A DNA stretch of 64,000 nucleotides. Origin: UBA12567 sp964598425. GTDB lineage: Bacteria; Planctomycetota; Phycisphaerae; Phycisphaerales; SM1A02. Position numbers and translations under genes: made by a program. The DNA lies in the NCBI GenBank assembly GCA_964598425.1, contig CAZRBV010000007.1:12542-76541 (forward strand), given 5' to 3'. The notes under the pieces are model-generated. The model saw only the letters and a program-made list of their open reading frames with translations, made no database searches and was not told the origin of the DNA. Below are positions 36,588-45,501 of the stretch, piece by piece (within the stretch, counting starts at the first letter, position 1; each line of letters begins with the position of its first letter).

Positions 36588-39554
36588 ATGAGTATTCCTC
36601 GCCTCCGCGAATCAAGTTGTGCTGCCATCGGCCTCGGTCTACTCCTTGCGATGTACACAGCCCCTGCATACGTGATGGCCGCGACGCTCTACGTCAACGA
36701 CGAGTTCGTCGAAGATGATCCAAACGCCGACCCGCCAACCACGGCCGAGCCCGACGATCTGATCGGCAGTTGCATGAATGCCCAGTATGCGACCATCCAG
36801 GAAGCCATCGACGACGCTGCGAGCGGCGACACCATCATGGTCTGCGACTGCGTGGATGGCGGCGAGCTCGACTTGGAAACGTACACCGGAGAGCTCGATA
36901 CTGATGCCGTCATGACGATTCCGGCAGAGATCACGAGCCTCACCATCAAGTCAGTGTTCGGGCCGGACAACGTCGTTCTCTCAGGCGGGCTCGAGAGGCC
37001 GCTCCTGAAGTTGGAAGGTGCCGACCAGGCGATCACCCTCGTGGGGCTGACGATGCAGGATGGCTTTGGCAAGTATATCGAACTGGATCAGCCGCCAGAT
37101 AACTCCCTTGACTGGAGTGTTGGCGGGGGCATTCAGATTCTGGCTGGCGAGGTGGACGTTCAGGGCTGCGTCATTCAGGGGAACCAGACAACCACGCTCT
37201 ATCCGGAGAACTATGGATGCGGCGGCGCCATCTATGTGCACAGAGAGGCCTCTCTGATCGTGCAGGACTACCAACTCACGCTCATGGATCTCTGGGATGA
37301 CGACGGACCATTTCCGACCGTAATCACCGGGAACACGGCGTTGCAGGGAGGTGCGATCTATGCAGCGCCGGTGGCAACCGTCGAGCTCATCATTCCCGAG
37401 ATCAACGGCAACGTGGCGGTGTATCTTGGCGGCGGCATATTCGCCTCTGAGGGCTCCGCTGTCTCGCTCATTGGTGGCACGCTGTGCGGCAACTATGCAG
37501 CCGAAGACGACGTGAACGGGATTCCCGAGCTCCCGTTCCTCTCCAAGAATATCTATGGACGGGTTGACCGCAACCAGCTCTTCCCGGGCTGCGTGGCGGT
37601 CGATTGTGGAGTCGCAACCGAGTGCGACGAATCCATCGATACGCTCAACGTCGGCCCTGCCGATCCATTCACAACCATTCAGGCGGCTATCAACGCCGCC
37701 GGACCGGGCGATACGATCTCCGTCGCCGCCGGAACCTATCTGGAGACCATCAACCTGGAAGGCAAGTCGCTTCTCATCGAGGCGAGGGATCCGTCTCCCG
37801 GAGCGACCGTCATCGAGGCGCCCAATGCTGACAACTGGGACTCGGATGGGGACGGCGACGTCGATGATGATGACGATCCATGGCCGTTCTGGAAGCTCGA
37901 CGCCCCCGTCGTCACGATGACCAGTGGCGAAGGCGAGATGATGGTCGATGGCATGACGTACACCACGACGCTCCGTGGGTTGACCCTCAAAGGCGGTATC
38001 GGGACGCCGTTCTTCCGTGACGCGCTCTACGGGGAGGACGTGCCCGGTCCATATCAAGGAACACTTGAAGACGCTGGCGGCGGCCTCCTCTGCGGCGCCG
38101 CATTTCCACGAGTCGAGGATTGCGTGATTCAAGACAACGCCCCGGGCGGTCTCGGCGGCGGCATCGCCGCCTTCATGGGATCGATTCCCACCATTTCCAA
38201 TACCATTTTCTGCAACAATTCACCCCGCAACGTTTTCGGCCCCCGCGTAGATGAGGGCGGTAACTGTGAATCTCCATCCTGCGATGACGATGACGGGGAC
38301 GGCATTCCCAACACCTGCGAAGCCGATGTGCCAACGACCACACCGATGGACCCGAATCTGGATGCCAGTGCACTGCAGGCCGCGCTCGATGAAGCCATCG
38401 ATAACTTGCGGCAGGGCGACACGATCGAGTTCCCCGCGGGTTCGTATCCCGTGTCCATCAACCCCCGTGGCAAGGGCATCACATTCAGGGGCGCCGGCGC
38501 AACCGAGACAATCGTGACCGGCAGCGGGTCCGGCAGCGTGATCAACTGCAGAAACGGCGAACTTGCGAACACCGCCTTTGAGGACATGACCATTACCGCG
38601 GGATCCGCAAGCCGGGGCGGTGGCGCGATTTTGCAGGCTGCAAGCCCCACGTTTACCAACGTCACATTCACCGACAACATGGCGACGGACCGCGGCGGCG
38701 CCATCCACATGTCCGAAGGGGCTTCCCCGTCCATTACGAATTGCCGGTTCGAAGACAACACGGCCAATTGGGGGGGCGGGGGCGTCTTTATGCAGGAGCG
38801 GTCTGCGCCGCACTTCACCGAATGCGCCTTTACCGACAACCAGACAGGCCAGATCGGCGGCGCAGTCGCAGTTGTCACCAGACACCACAACAGTTACGTG
38901 CCAATTGCCTGGCCGTACCCATACCCCAACGGCGTCGCTGGCAGCCGACCGACCTTTATCGACTGCAGCTTCTCGAACAACGTGTCGGCCCGGTACGGCG
39001 CCGCCATGTGGTCGGGATACGCATGCGAACCCTGGATTGACAACTGCACGTTCCAGAACAACGTGGCGGAGTGGTCGGCAGGCGGCATTTACGTGCAGAG
39101 CATGTCGGAATTCGCTGACTCCCAAGACACCAACCCCTTCGGCAACTTACCCTATGCAGGGTATCCAGACTCGCTTATCGGCTACCCGGTCTTTGCCGAT
39201 GTCGACGAGAGCGAAGAGGGCAGTTCGTCCTTCGCGTGCAACGAGCCCAGCGCGGTCTGGGGTGATGCCAGCGCCTGGTGGGATCCCTATCTCGCACTTG
39301 AGCCCTTCTCAGACGACACAGCGTGCCTGTACTGCAACCCGGACGTCAACCGCGACATGCGAGTCGATTATCACGATCTGATCAAGGTGATCGACGAGTG
39401 GGGCAATTGCGAAAGCGTCGATCCCGACGACCCGGACTCGCCGCCACTTCCGGTGCTGTGTGACCCGGACGTCAATGGCGACTATGTCGTCGAGGTATTG
39501 GATCTCATTGAAGTTCTCATCCACTACGGGAAACAGTGCCCGATTGACGGATAG
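36588..39554 (+). CDS. Secreted right-handed beta-helix protein with dockerin-like tail
   Basis: 988 residues. Signal peptide ~1-34, cleaved near YVMA. Two pectate-lyase-like sets of short strands: residues ~35-300 and ~340-900, marked by ATIQEAIDDA and TIQAAINAAGPGDTI starts, then repeats such as TFTDNMATDRGGAIHMS and CTFQNNVAEWSAGGIYVQ. A DDDGDGIPNTCE spacer lies between. The tail has two EF-hand-like segments (DVNRDMRVDYHDLIKVIDEWG, DVNGDYVVEVLDLIEVLIHYG), like dockerin type I or planctomycete sorting tails. Probably a cell-surface or secreted carbohydrate-binding/lyase protein; no catalytic residues could be fixed. GGAG lies ten bases before ATG 36588. Confidence 0.8.
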   Translation: MSIPRLRESSCAAIGLGLLLAMYTAPAYVMAATLYVNDEFVEDDPNADPPTTAEPDDLIGSCMNAQYATIQEAIDDAASGDTIMVCDCVDGGELDLETYTGELDTDAVMTIPAEITSLTIKSVFGPDNVVLSGGLERPLLKLEGADQAITLVGLTMQDGFGKYIELDQPPDNSLDWSVGGGIQILAGEVDVQGCVIQGNQTTTLYPENYGCGGAIYVHREASLIVQDYQLTLMDLWDDDGPFPTVITGNTALQGGAIYAAPVATVELIIPEINGNVAVYLGGGIFASEGSAVSLIGGTLCGNYAAEDDVNGIPELPFLSKNIYGRVDRNQLFPGCVAVDCGVATECDESIDTLNVGPADPFTTIQAAINAAGPGDTISVAAGTYLETINLEGKSLLIEARDPSPGATVIEAPNADNWDSDGDGDVDDDDDPWPFWKLDAPVVTMTSGEGEMMVDGMTYTTTLRGLTLKGGIGTPFFRDALYGEDVPGPYQGTLEDAGGGLLCGAAFPRVEDCVIQDNAPGGLGGGIAAFMGSIPTISNTIFCNNSPRNVFGPRVDEGGNCESPSCDDDDGDGIPNTCEADVPTTTPMDPNLDASALQAALDEAIDNLRQGDTIEFPAGSYPVSINPRGKGITFRGAGATETIVTGSGSGSVINCRNGELANTAFEDMTITAGSASRGGGAILQAASPTFTNVTFTDNMATDRGGAIHMSEGASPSITNCRFEDNTANWGGGGVFMQERSAPHFTECAFTDNQTGQIGGAVAVVTRHHNSYVPIAWPYPYPNGVAGSRPTFIDCSFSNNVSARYGAAMWSGYACEPWIDNCTFQNNVAEWSAGGIYVQSMSEFADSQDTNPFGNLPYAGYPDSLIGYPVFADVDESEEGSSSFACNEPSAVWGDASAWWDPYLALEPFSDDTACLYCNPDVNRDMRVDYHDLIKVIDEWGNCESVDPDDPDSPPLPVLCDPDVNGDYVVEVLDLIEVLIHYGKQCPIDG

Positions 39555-39584
39555 ACCCACGAAACTGCAATCCAGGCAGCTCCC

Positions 39585-39616
39585 CAAACCCCGGTTGGAC
39601 ATCCAATCGGGGTTTG
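39585..39616 (+). terminator. Strong stem-loop terminator after the beta-helix gene
   Basis: CAAACCCCGGTTGGA pairs with TCCAATCGGGGTTTG over 15 positions (one G-T pair) around a two-base loop, followed by TTTC. It lies 30 bases past the stop. Confidence 0.8.
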
Positions 39617-39656
39617 TTTCTGGGATCGGGCCACACGGAGCCGCCAGCAGCGGAAA

Positions 39657-39730
39657 CGCGGGTGGCAGGATTCGAACCTGCAACCTTCGGTTTCGTAGAC
39701 CGATGCTCTATCCAATTGAGCTACACCCGC
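39657..39730 (-). tRNA. tRNA-Arg, anticodon ACG
   Basis: A full cloverleaf reads leftward: acceptor GCGGGTG pairs with CACCCGC, D arm GCTC/GAGC, anticodon stem TCGGT/ACCGA with loop CTACGAA, T arm GCAGG-TTCGAAT-CCTGC. The discriminator is G. No CCA is encoded. ACG becomes ICG and reads CGU, CGC and CGA. Confidence 0.95.
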
Positions 39731-39894
39731 TGGGGAGCGGGGCATGGTACCGGCTTGCCCCCCCCGTCGCCACGAACCACACGATCTGGCCGCATCGGAG
39801 AGGTTGACTTCGGACCCCGGGGCTGGGATACTCCCCGATTCTGGTCCGGTCCCCTCAGGTGGGGACCTCACCACCCAGCTCTGGAGATGATTCG

Positions 39895-40173
39895 GTGCCC
39901 AATACCCCCGCCCGCAAGAAGCAAATGCGACAGGACGACGCCAGGCGTGCCCGCAACCGGTGGCGCAAGCGAGTCCTCAAGGATCGCACCAAGGACTTTC
40001 TGACTGCAGTTCATGACCGAAACGTCGAGGCCGCCGAGGCAGCCTTCGTAGCCGTGCAGAAAGAACTCGATCGCGTCTCCACAACCAGCACGATTCACAA
40101 GAATCACGCGGCCCGCCGCAAGAGCCGGCTCTCCCGCAGGCTCCGCGATCTGAAGACCTCGCTGGCTGGCTGA
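39895..40173 (+). CDS. rpsT: 30S ribosomal protein S20
   Basis: 92 residues, highly basic, all helical, standard S20 length. NTPARKKQMRQDDARRARN at the N-terminus and IHKNHAARRKSRLSRRL near the C-terminus match the family; the second carries the 16S-binding basic patch. The start is GTG 39895 with GGAG eight bases upstream; a longer frame from 39859 lacks family residues. It is followed by a ten-base-pair terminator. Confidence 0.93.
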   Translation: MPNTPARKKQMRQDDARRARNRWRKRVLKDRTKDFLTAVHDRNVEAAEAAFVAVQKELDRVSTTSTIHKNHAARRKSRLSRRLRDLKTSLAG

Positions 40174-40202
40174 GCTCACGCAAATCTCCCAGTGACTCTG
40201 TT

Positions 40203-40227
40203 GCGGCCCGGCTCCATGCCGGGCCGC
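40203..40227 (+). terminator. GC-rich hairpin after rpsT
   Basis: GCGGCCCGGC-TCCAT-GCCGGGCCGC, ten perfect pairs and a five-base loop, 30 bases past the rpsT stop. The U tract is weak, so it may act only partly. Confidence 0.6.
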
Positions 40228-40250
40228 TGTGCATCTGCGACACTCTCTCT

Positions 40251-40976
40251 GTGCCACATCACCAGACACTTGCGAATCTGCCGGGGCACCGGCCGCTTCC
40301 AACGCTCGCAGCCCTGCTGCCGCTCATCATCTTCCTTGAGGCAGCGCTGCTGATTGACGGCGAGGGGTCTTCTGCCTCCCGCATCCTGGCCCATGCCCAG
40401 ATTGGCGATGCACTGCACTTCTTTGGACTCTCGCCCGTGTTCGTGCTGCACGCAACCAGTTTCCTGATTCTCGCTACGCTGCTGTCGTGGCACATACTCG
40501 TCGGTGACCGCTGGCAGTTTTCACTCGCGGCCCCCGCCCAGTTGCTGTTTGAAGGCATGATTGGCACCGCCCCACTGCTTGCTGCCGCCGCGTTCTTTGG
40601 CACACTGCAGTCCTACGCACTGGCAGCCCGCCCTCTCGAACCAGCGTCCGCTATGGACGCCGTCGCGATTGCGATCGGGGCCAGCCTCTCCGAGGAATTG
40701 CTCTTCCGCATGATCGGCATCGCCGCCGTGCACTGGCTGCTCGTCGACGTTCTGAAAATCAAAGCCGCTCCCGGCACGATCGCGGCGATCATTGTCACCA
40801 CCATCGCCTTCACCCTGTATCACAATCCATCAACCCTGCCTGCTGGCGGTGTCGCCTTTGTCACGCTCGCGGGGGTCTATCTTGGAGGTCTCTATGTGCT
40901 GCGAGGATTCGCAGTCGCAGTGATCGCCCATGCTGGCTACGACGTCGTTGTCATCCTCGGGCAACTCACATCGTGA
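40251..40976 (+). CDS. CPBP-family intramembrane metalloprotease
   Basis: 241 residues, about seven helices. The active-site motifs of the CAAX-protease/bacteriocin-processing family are present: SEELLFRM (EExxxR), FTLYH with a metal-binding His, and HAGYDVVVI. Members cleave prenylated or signal peptides inside membranes; the substrate here is unknown. Start GTG 40251. Its end overlaps the convergent oxidoreductase gene by eleven bases. Confidence 0.82.
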   Translation: MPHHQTLANLPGHRPLPTLAALLPLIIFLEAALLIDGEGSSASRILAHAQIGDALHFFGLSPVFVLHATSFLILATLLSWHILVGDRWQFSLAAPAQLLFEGMIGTAPLLAAAAFFGTLQSYALAARPLEPASAMDAVAIAIGASLSEELLFRMIGIAAVHWLLVDVLKIKAAPGTIAAIIVTTIAFTLYHNPSTLPAGGVAFVTLAGVYLGGLYVLRGFAVAVIAHAGYDVVVILGQLTS

Positions 40977-42039
40977 CCTCGACCTCCGCCTGCGCATCGG
41001 CCGATCGGTACATCGCTGCCAGAATACGCTGCACGCCGAGGCCATCCTCGCCACTTGGGCCGGCCTCTCCCCCCAGACAGTATGACTGAAAGCACTCGTG
41101 TTCCCGCCGAAACGCAGTCCCCCAGCCTTCCTCGGCAGCGATTGGATGCGACACATCGACCACTTCCTCATCAAGTTGGGTACCGATGATCACGCGGTTT
41201 CCCCAGATGTCAAAGTGCATCGCAGCCTCTTCACCGAACAGTGTGACGCCGTCGGCAATCGTGCCATCGGGCAAGTGCGATGCCCACGATGTTTCCAGCG
41301 TAATCGTCGGACCGTTCTGACACCGAAGCATCGCCGTGGCCGCGTCATCAACATCAAAGACGCCGTCCAGATTCGGAGGGCCAGACCACATCTCGGTGAA
41401 ACGGTAGCCACGCGGAGGCTGGCCAAATCGGCTGCTCGTCGAGGCGCTCACTCTTGAGACCACAGGCCGTCCACACAAATCGAGGACCAGATCGACGAGA
41501 TGCGGGCCAAGATCGATCATGACTCCGCCTCCGGAGCGGGTGCGATCCGTGAACCAACGCCCAAGGCCGGGAATCCCTCGCCGCCGAAGCATGACGGCCC
41601 TGGCCTGATACACCCGCCCCAGCCGGCCCGCATCAATATGCCTTCGAGCAGCCAGCACCGTTGCAGCGAAGCGGCACACAAAGCCAAGCTGCAAACGCCG
41701 CCCCGTGCGTTGTCGAGCCTCCACTATGTCGCCGCACTCGGTGACGGTCATCGCCATCGGTTTCTCCAGCAGCACGTCGCGACCTGCTTCCATAGCCGCA
41801 ATCGCCATCGGGGCGTGCGCGGCGTTTGGCACTGCGATAACTACCGCCTGAACTTCATCACACGAAAACATGGCCAGTGGGTCAGACCATGCCTGCGCGT
41901 CCCACGCGCCTGCGGCTTCGCGAGCCTTCGCCGCATCCAGATCGCAGAATCCGACAAGGTGGCCTCCCGCGTCGGCGATGCCTTGCGCGTGAACTCTCGC
42001 GATCGCGCCAGCACCAAGAATGCCGATTCCAACTGCCAT
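40966..42039 (-). CDS. Gfo/Idh/MocA family NAD(P)-dependent oxidoreductase
   Basis: 357 residues. N-terminal Rossmann fold GILGAGAIARVHAQG, then VLLEKPMAMT (the EKP motif with catalytic Lys) and a C-terminal alpha/beta domain with GGGVMIDLGPHLVDLVLDL. The family oxidises sugars, inositols and related polyols. AAGGAG lies seven bases before ATG 42039, which fixes the start over an upstream extension. It diverges from the DadA-like gene, leaving 81 bases. The substrate is not assignable. Confidence 0.88.
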   Translation of the reverse strand: MAVGIGILGAGAIARVHAQGIADAGGHLVGFCDLDAAKAREAAGAWDAQAWSDPLAMFSCDEVQAVVIAVPNAAHAPMAIAAMEAGRDVLLEKPMAMTVTECGDIVEARQRTGRRLQLGFVCRFAATVLAARRHIDAGRLGRVYQARAVMLRRRGIPGLGRWFTDRTRSGGGVMIDLGPHLVDLVLDLCGRPVVSRVSASTSSRFGQPPRGYRFTEMWSGPPNLDGVFDVDDAATAMLRCQNGPTITLETSWASHLPDGTIADGVTLFGEEAAMHFDIWGNRVIIGTQLDEEVVDVSHPIAAEEGWGTAFRREHECFQSYCLGGEAGPSGEDGLGVQRILAAMYRSADAQAEVEVTM

Positions 42040-42115
42040 GTGATTCTCCTTGCACCTCTCAAAGCGGCACGGTACTGCAGGATGCGGCGGCGATCCACCG
42101 GCCTGTTGATTGAGC

Positions 42116-42126
42116 GTAGCATGCCC
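42116..42126 (+). promoter_or_regulatory. GTAGCATGCCC element at the DadA-like gene start
   Basis: Identical to elements at 36316 (minus) and 52725 (minus). It overlaps the ATG proposed for the oxidase, so if TAGCAT is a -10 box the real start would be a little downstream (GTG 42130). Confidence 0.3.
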
Positions 42127-43362
42127 GATGTGGCCAATGAGCGAGTCATCATCGTCGGTGGAGGCATCGTCGGGCTCACGACGGCGCACTCGCTTCTCAA
42201 GAGAGGGCTCGATGTCCTCGTATTGGATGCCGGACCAGATCACGTCACACCATCTCGCGGCAACGCCGGACAGATTGCGCCAGGGCATCCGCCGATTCCC
42301 TCCCCCGCGGTGCCCCCGCAGGCCCTCCACATGCTGCTGGATCGCCGCAGCCCCCTGTTTATTCCGCCTCGGCCCAGCCTCCCGCTGGCGCGTTGGCTTC
42401 TGTCATTCCGGCTGGCCTGCCGCGGCAGCCACTACCACCACGCCATGAGAATACTCGGGGCCATGTCTGCCCTGAGTCGCGACGGATTCGACGCCCTCAT
42501 TGAAGACCTCGGGCCAGAATCCACGCTCGCCGCCAGTGGAATCGCCGACTTCTGGCGCACGGCGAAGGGGGAGGCCGAAGCAGAGGAAGAAACCGCGTGG
42601 ATGGACGCATTGGGGTTTGCAACGACCATGCTTTCCGGAGAGGAACTGCGAGCGGCAGATCCAGCCTGGGGCCCAGGCGTCCGCGGCGCGGTCGTACACA
42701 AAGCTGGCATGACCGTCGAGCCCGCGCACGTGTGCGACGCGCTTCGGCGTTCAATCCGCTCGCTTGGCGGTGATCTGCTTCAGGGACGCACCGCCGCCTC
42801 GCTGCGCCGAACAGGCGGTGTGTGGAACATAAGGACCGTGCAAGGCGAAGTACACGAAGCAAACACAGTGGTGATCGCTGCTGGCGTCTGGTCGGCCCCA
42901 CTGGCCCGCCAGGTCGGCGCCGTCGTTCACATGCAACCGGCCAAGGGGTATCACACGATGCTCACGATGAGCCGACCACCTCGCATGGCTGGCGTTCTGC
43001 GTGAAGCGAAGATTGCAGTGACGCCGCTCAACGGGCAGGTCCGACTTGCCGGAACACTTGAATTGTCTGGCTTCAATCACAGGCTGGATCGGGGCCGTAT
43101 TCGGCAGCTTCGCCGCGGCGCGGCGGCCTTTCTTCCGGAAGCGTCAGACGCTCACGCAGATCAGCCCTGGTGCGGTCTCCGACCGTGCACTGCTTCCGGG
43201 ATGCCAGTCGTTGGGCAAGCCGCCCCCAACGCCTGGATCGCCACGGGGCACGGCATGATGGGATTGACGCTTGCGACTGGAACAGCTTCGATTCTCACCG
43301 CAGCCATACTTGGAGAATCGACCCCGGAGTGGTCCGCCGCCCTGCGGCCCCGGTGCCGCTGA
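42121..43362 (+). CDS. FAD-dependent D-amino-acid dehydrogenase/oxidase (DadA-like)
   Basis: 413 residues. FAD-binding Rossmann motif VIIVGGGIVGLTTAHSLLKRG, PAKGYHTML (DadA PxKGY), GLRPCTASGMPVVG and the closing ATGHGMMGLTLATG that touches FAD. DadA oxidises D-amino acids to keto acids and ammonia, often for D-Ala from peptidoglycan. Start ATG 42121; a much longer open frame from 41500 runs antisense through the neighbouring gene and is rejected. It lies tail to tail with the saccharopine-dehydrogenase-like gene, four bases apart. Confidence 0.85.
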   Translation: MPDVANERVIIVGGGIVGLTTAHSLLKRGLDVLVLDAGPDHVTPSRGNAGQIAPGHPPIPSPAVPPQALHMLLDRRSPLFIPPRPSLPLARWLLSFRLACRGSHYHHAMRILGAMSALSRDGFDALIEDLGPESTLAASGIADFWRTAKGEAEAEEETAWMDALGFATTMLSGEELRAADPAWGPGVRGAVVHKAGMTVEPAHVCDALRRSIRSLGGDLLQGRTAASLRRTGGVWNIRTVQGEVHEANTVVIAAGVWSAPLARQVGAVVHMQPAKGYHTMLTMSRPPRMAGVLREAKIAVTPLNGQVRLAGTLELSGFNHRLDRGRIRQLRRGAAAFLPEASDAHADQPWCGLRPCTASGMPVVGQAAPNAWIATGHGMMGLTLATGTASILTAAILGESTPEWSAALRPRCR

Positions 43363-43366
43363 CCGG

Positions 43367-44512
43367 TCAGGCAAGTGGCTCCGATTGTTCGCGGTACCGA
43401 ACGCCCCGGGCCCCCAACTGGCGAAGCAGCGTTTCCAGGACGCGATCATCGCTTGCGAGACACTCGGGCGGATGCACGCCGGGCGTCGACACAACTCCAG
43501 ACTCAATCATTCGGGCCATGATGGTGGCGGGGAATGCCGTCGTTCGCGCCATGCTTGTCCAGCCCGTCGTCGGATCCAACTCGTCATAGAGGTCCCACCG
43601 CAGTCGGGTCGGTACTCCATCCAGATCGCCTTCAGCCTCGACCCGCATGACCGTCAAATCAGCCTCGCCGTCCTCGTATGTCCACTTCGGAAACAGTGCC
43701 CTGCAGGTAACTTCTCTGGGCGTGACACTCACGCCACCAACGTCCATCGGCACTTCACTCAGCAACCCCGTCTCCCGCAGCGACCAGGCCAGGTCACGGT
43801 GCCCGGGGTACCGCATCGTCTGCTCAAGCATGTTGGGGACATCCAGCGTTTCGGTCAGACTGCGCAGGCCATCGGTGTTGAACGCCTCAAGCGTCCCGGT
43901 CTCCGGGAAGTCGATCAGGACCGGATCCGAGAGCGCCTCTCGCACCACAACCTCACCATTCTGAACAATCCGCGCAGGCCGAACATATTCTTCGATCACA
44001 TCGAACGGACTGAACGCTGCCTTGAACTGCCAGGGCATGTGGCGGATGACCGGCAGGCCCCCGACTCGAATCGTGACCGACCGGCAGGGCGCGAGCCGTC
44101 GAGCGGCGACCCCCGCGAGGAGATTGCTCATGCCAGGCGCCACGCCGCAATCGACCACCGCGATCGTTCCGCTGGCCTTCGCGGCCTCGTCCAGCCGCCA
44201 CGCGTCCTGCGGCATAAAGGAGATATCGCAATAAGGTTTGCCTGCGTCAATCACCGCCTGCAGTGCCGCAAACCCGAATCGACTGGGAAGGGCCCCAAGA
44301 ACCATGTCAGCATCGGCCGCAAGCGAGTGGATCCGCTGGGGGCTGGATAGATCGACCTGCCGCACCTGGAGCGCAGGGCACCGAGCCTTGACATCGCGCA
44401 GTCGCACCTCATCGACATCGCACAGGGTGACGGTGCGGTCCGCGTCCGCAGCGAGGTCCATTGCCATCACCGCCCCCACCATCCCTCCTCCAAGCACGAT
44501 TGTCTGTTTCAT
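43367..44512 (-). CDS. Saccharopine dehydrogenase / lysine 6-dehydrogenase family protein
   Basis: 381 residues. Rossmann TIVLGGGMVGAVMAMDLA, then CDVDEVRLRDVKARC, and a saccharopine-dehydrogenase C-terminal domain with VDCGVAPGMSNLLAG...VGGLP. It acts on the amino group of lysine, saccharopine or carboxynorspermidine-like substrates with NAD(P). Next to a D-amino-acid oxidase, amino-acid breakdown is plausible but not shown. Start ATG 44512; GTG 44515 is directly upstream. Confidence 0.8.
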   Translation of the reverse strand: MKQTIVLGGGMVGAVMAMDLAADADRTVTLCDVDEVRLRDVKARCPALQVRQVDLSSPQRIHSLAADADMVLGALPSRFGFAALQAVIDAGKPYCDISFMPQDAWRLDEAAKASGTIAVVDCGVAPGMSNLLAGVAARRLAPCRSVTIRVGGLPVIRHMPWQFKAAFSPFDVIEEYVRPARIVQNGEVVVREALSDPVLIDFPETGTLEAFNTDGLRSLTETLDVPNMLEQTMRYPGHRDLAWSLRETGLLSEVPMDVGGVSVTPREVTCRALFPKWTYEDGEADLTVMRVEAEGDLDGVPTRLRWDLYDELDPTTGWTSMARTTAFPATIMARMIESGVVSTPGVHPPECLASDDRVLETLLRQLGARGVRYREQSEPLA

Positions 44513-44568
44513 CACGATCTCGCTCTATGAGGGCCACCAAGGCTCAATCTTCGACCTTCCACGAAGAA

Positions 44569-44603
44569 AGAGAGAACCCGGCACACAACTGGATGTTCTC
44601 TCT
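44569..44603. promoter_or_regulatory. Nine-base inverted repeat near the saccharopine-dehydrogenase-like gene
   Basis: AGAGAGAAC-N17-GTTCTCTCT, perfect arms, 57 bases upstream of the minus-strand start. The wide spacer suits a regulator dimer on one face of DNA or a hairpin. Confidence 0.4.
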
Positions 44604-44763
44604 CATAGTAAAGGTGGACGATTTGATCCGCCATTGGAACCGGTGGCCAGATCTTCCCGAACTTCTCTGATGGAGGACTTGGCGTGAAACACCAGCATCC
44701 CCTCCGGACACCAACCCCTCCGGAGGAAACAAGGAGGCCCGACAAGGCAATCCCACTGCCCCC

Positions 44764-44793
44764 GACCGAAAGCATGCCCGACACATTTCGGTC
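44764..44793. promoter_or_regulatory. Inverted repeat upstream of the ECF sigma gene
   Basis: GACCGAAA-N14-TTTCGGTC, perfect eight-base arms, 126 bases before the sigma start. The spacer contains AGCATGCCC, the core shared with the GTAGCATGCCC elements. Confidence 0.4.
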
Positions 44794-44918
44794 AGTCGCA
44801 GTCAGGCCCTGCCAAGGCCAACCTCGTCGCTTGCAGCGTGTGCAAGGGCGTACCTCATCGCAGCCCAGCCCCGATCGGCCATGACTTGCCAACGGGACGC
44901 GCACCGAGGAGTTCTACC

Positions 44919-45467
44919 GTGCAGATTTCCCAACACCGTGCTGACCTTGTTCTCGACCTCTTCGACCGGTTCTATACCCGAGTCTTCTGCTTTGCCAGAA
45001 AGTCACTCCCCGCAGAGAGCGCGGAAGACATCACCCAAGAAGTCTTCTCAAAGCTCCTGCAACTCAGACATCTTGAGCAACTCGATGAAATCTCGGTCAG
45101 CTATCTGATCAAGATCGCCGACAACCTCATCAAGCGCCGATACAACCGCGGCCGCCGCTTCCAACGATTCCTCGAGGCCGCCCAGGCGGAGCCCCGAGGC
45201 AAACGGGAGGCCGAACCATATGTCGAGCCCGCCCCCGAACTCGGCCGCGAACTCACCGAGCAGATGAATCGGCTCTCCCCCAGTGAACGCGAAGCCGTCC
45301 GACTTGTGGTGTGCAACGGGCTGAGCTACCAGGAAGCAGCCGAGTCGCTGGGCGTTCCAGTTTCAACAGTGAACAACTGGAAATACCGAGGACTTCAGAA
45401 ACTGAAGGAAATGCGTGACGCCGAGAACGATCGCGCTGCGGGATCCGTGACATCACGATCGGTCTGA
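44919..45467 (+). CDS. ECF-type RNA polymerase sigma factor
   Basis: 182 residues, two-domain group 4 sigma factor. Region 2: LFDRFYTRVFCFARKS...AEDITQEVFSKLL. Region 4: LSPSEREAVRLVVCNGLSYQEAAESLGVPVSTVNNWKYRGLQKL, a helix-turn-helix for -35 binding. Start GTG 44919 follows GAGGAG by seven bases; an earlier ATG at 44838 adds residues outside the family. No anti-sigma gene lies next to it; the anti-sigma/STAS trio is 39 kb away. A TIGR01777 gene follows after 34 bases. Confidence 0.9.
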   Translation: MQISQHRADLVLDLFDRFYTRVFCFARKSLPAESAEDITQEVFSKLLQLRHLEQLDEISVSYLIKIADNLIKRRYNRGRRFQRFLEAAQAEPRGKREAEPYVEPAPELGRELTEQMNRLSPSEREAVRLVVCNGLSYQEAAESLGVPVSTVNNWKYRGLQKLKEMRDAENDRAAGSVTSRSV

Positions 45468-45501
45468 TCAAGACCGTCGCGTGTGGACTATGGTGCGTGG
45501 C

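Larger units (their letters stand above)
44513..44918. other. Divergent intergenic region with two inverted repeats
   Basis: 406 bases between the saccharopine-dehydrogenase-like gene and the sigma gene. It carries two long-spaced dyads and a CCTCCGG...CCGGAGG pair at 44701-44726. Small frames on both strands have no family features. Confidence 0.5.

Noticed and set aside
36981..38132. 383-residue minus-strand frame
   Set aside because: Antisense to the beta-helix gene, whose repeats are convincing.
41500..42120. N-terminal extension of the DadA-like protein
   Set aside because: The extra residues run antisense to the neighbouring oxidoreductase and precede the Rossmann motif; the family starts right at the FAD fold.
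43271..44350. 359-residue plus-strand frame
   Set aside because: Antisense to the saccharopine dehydrogenase-like gene; no family features.
44701..44726. CCTCCGG/CCGGAGG stem as a terminator
   Set aside because: No U run, and no gene ends upstream of it.
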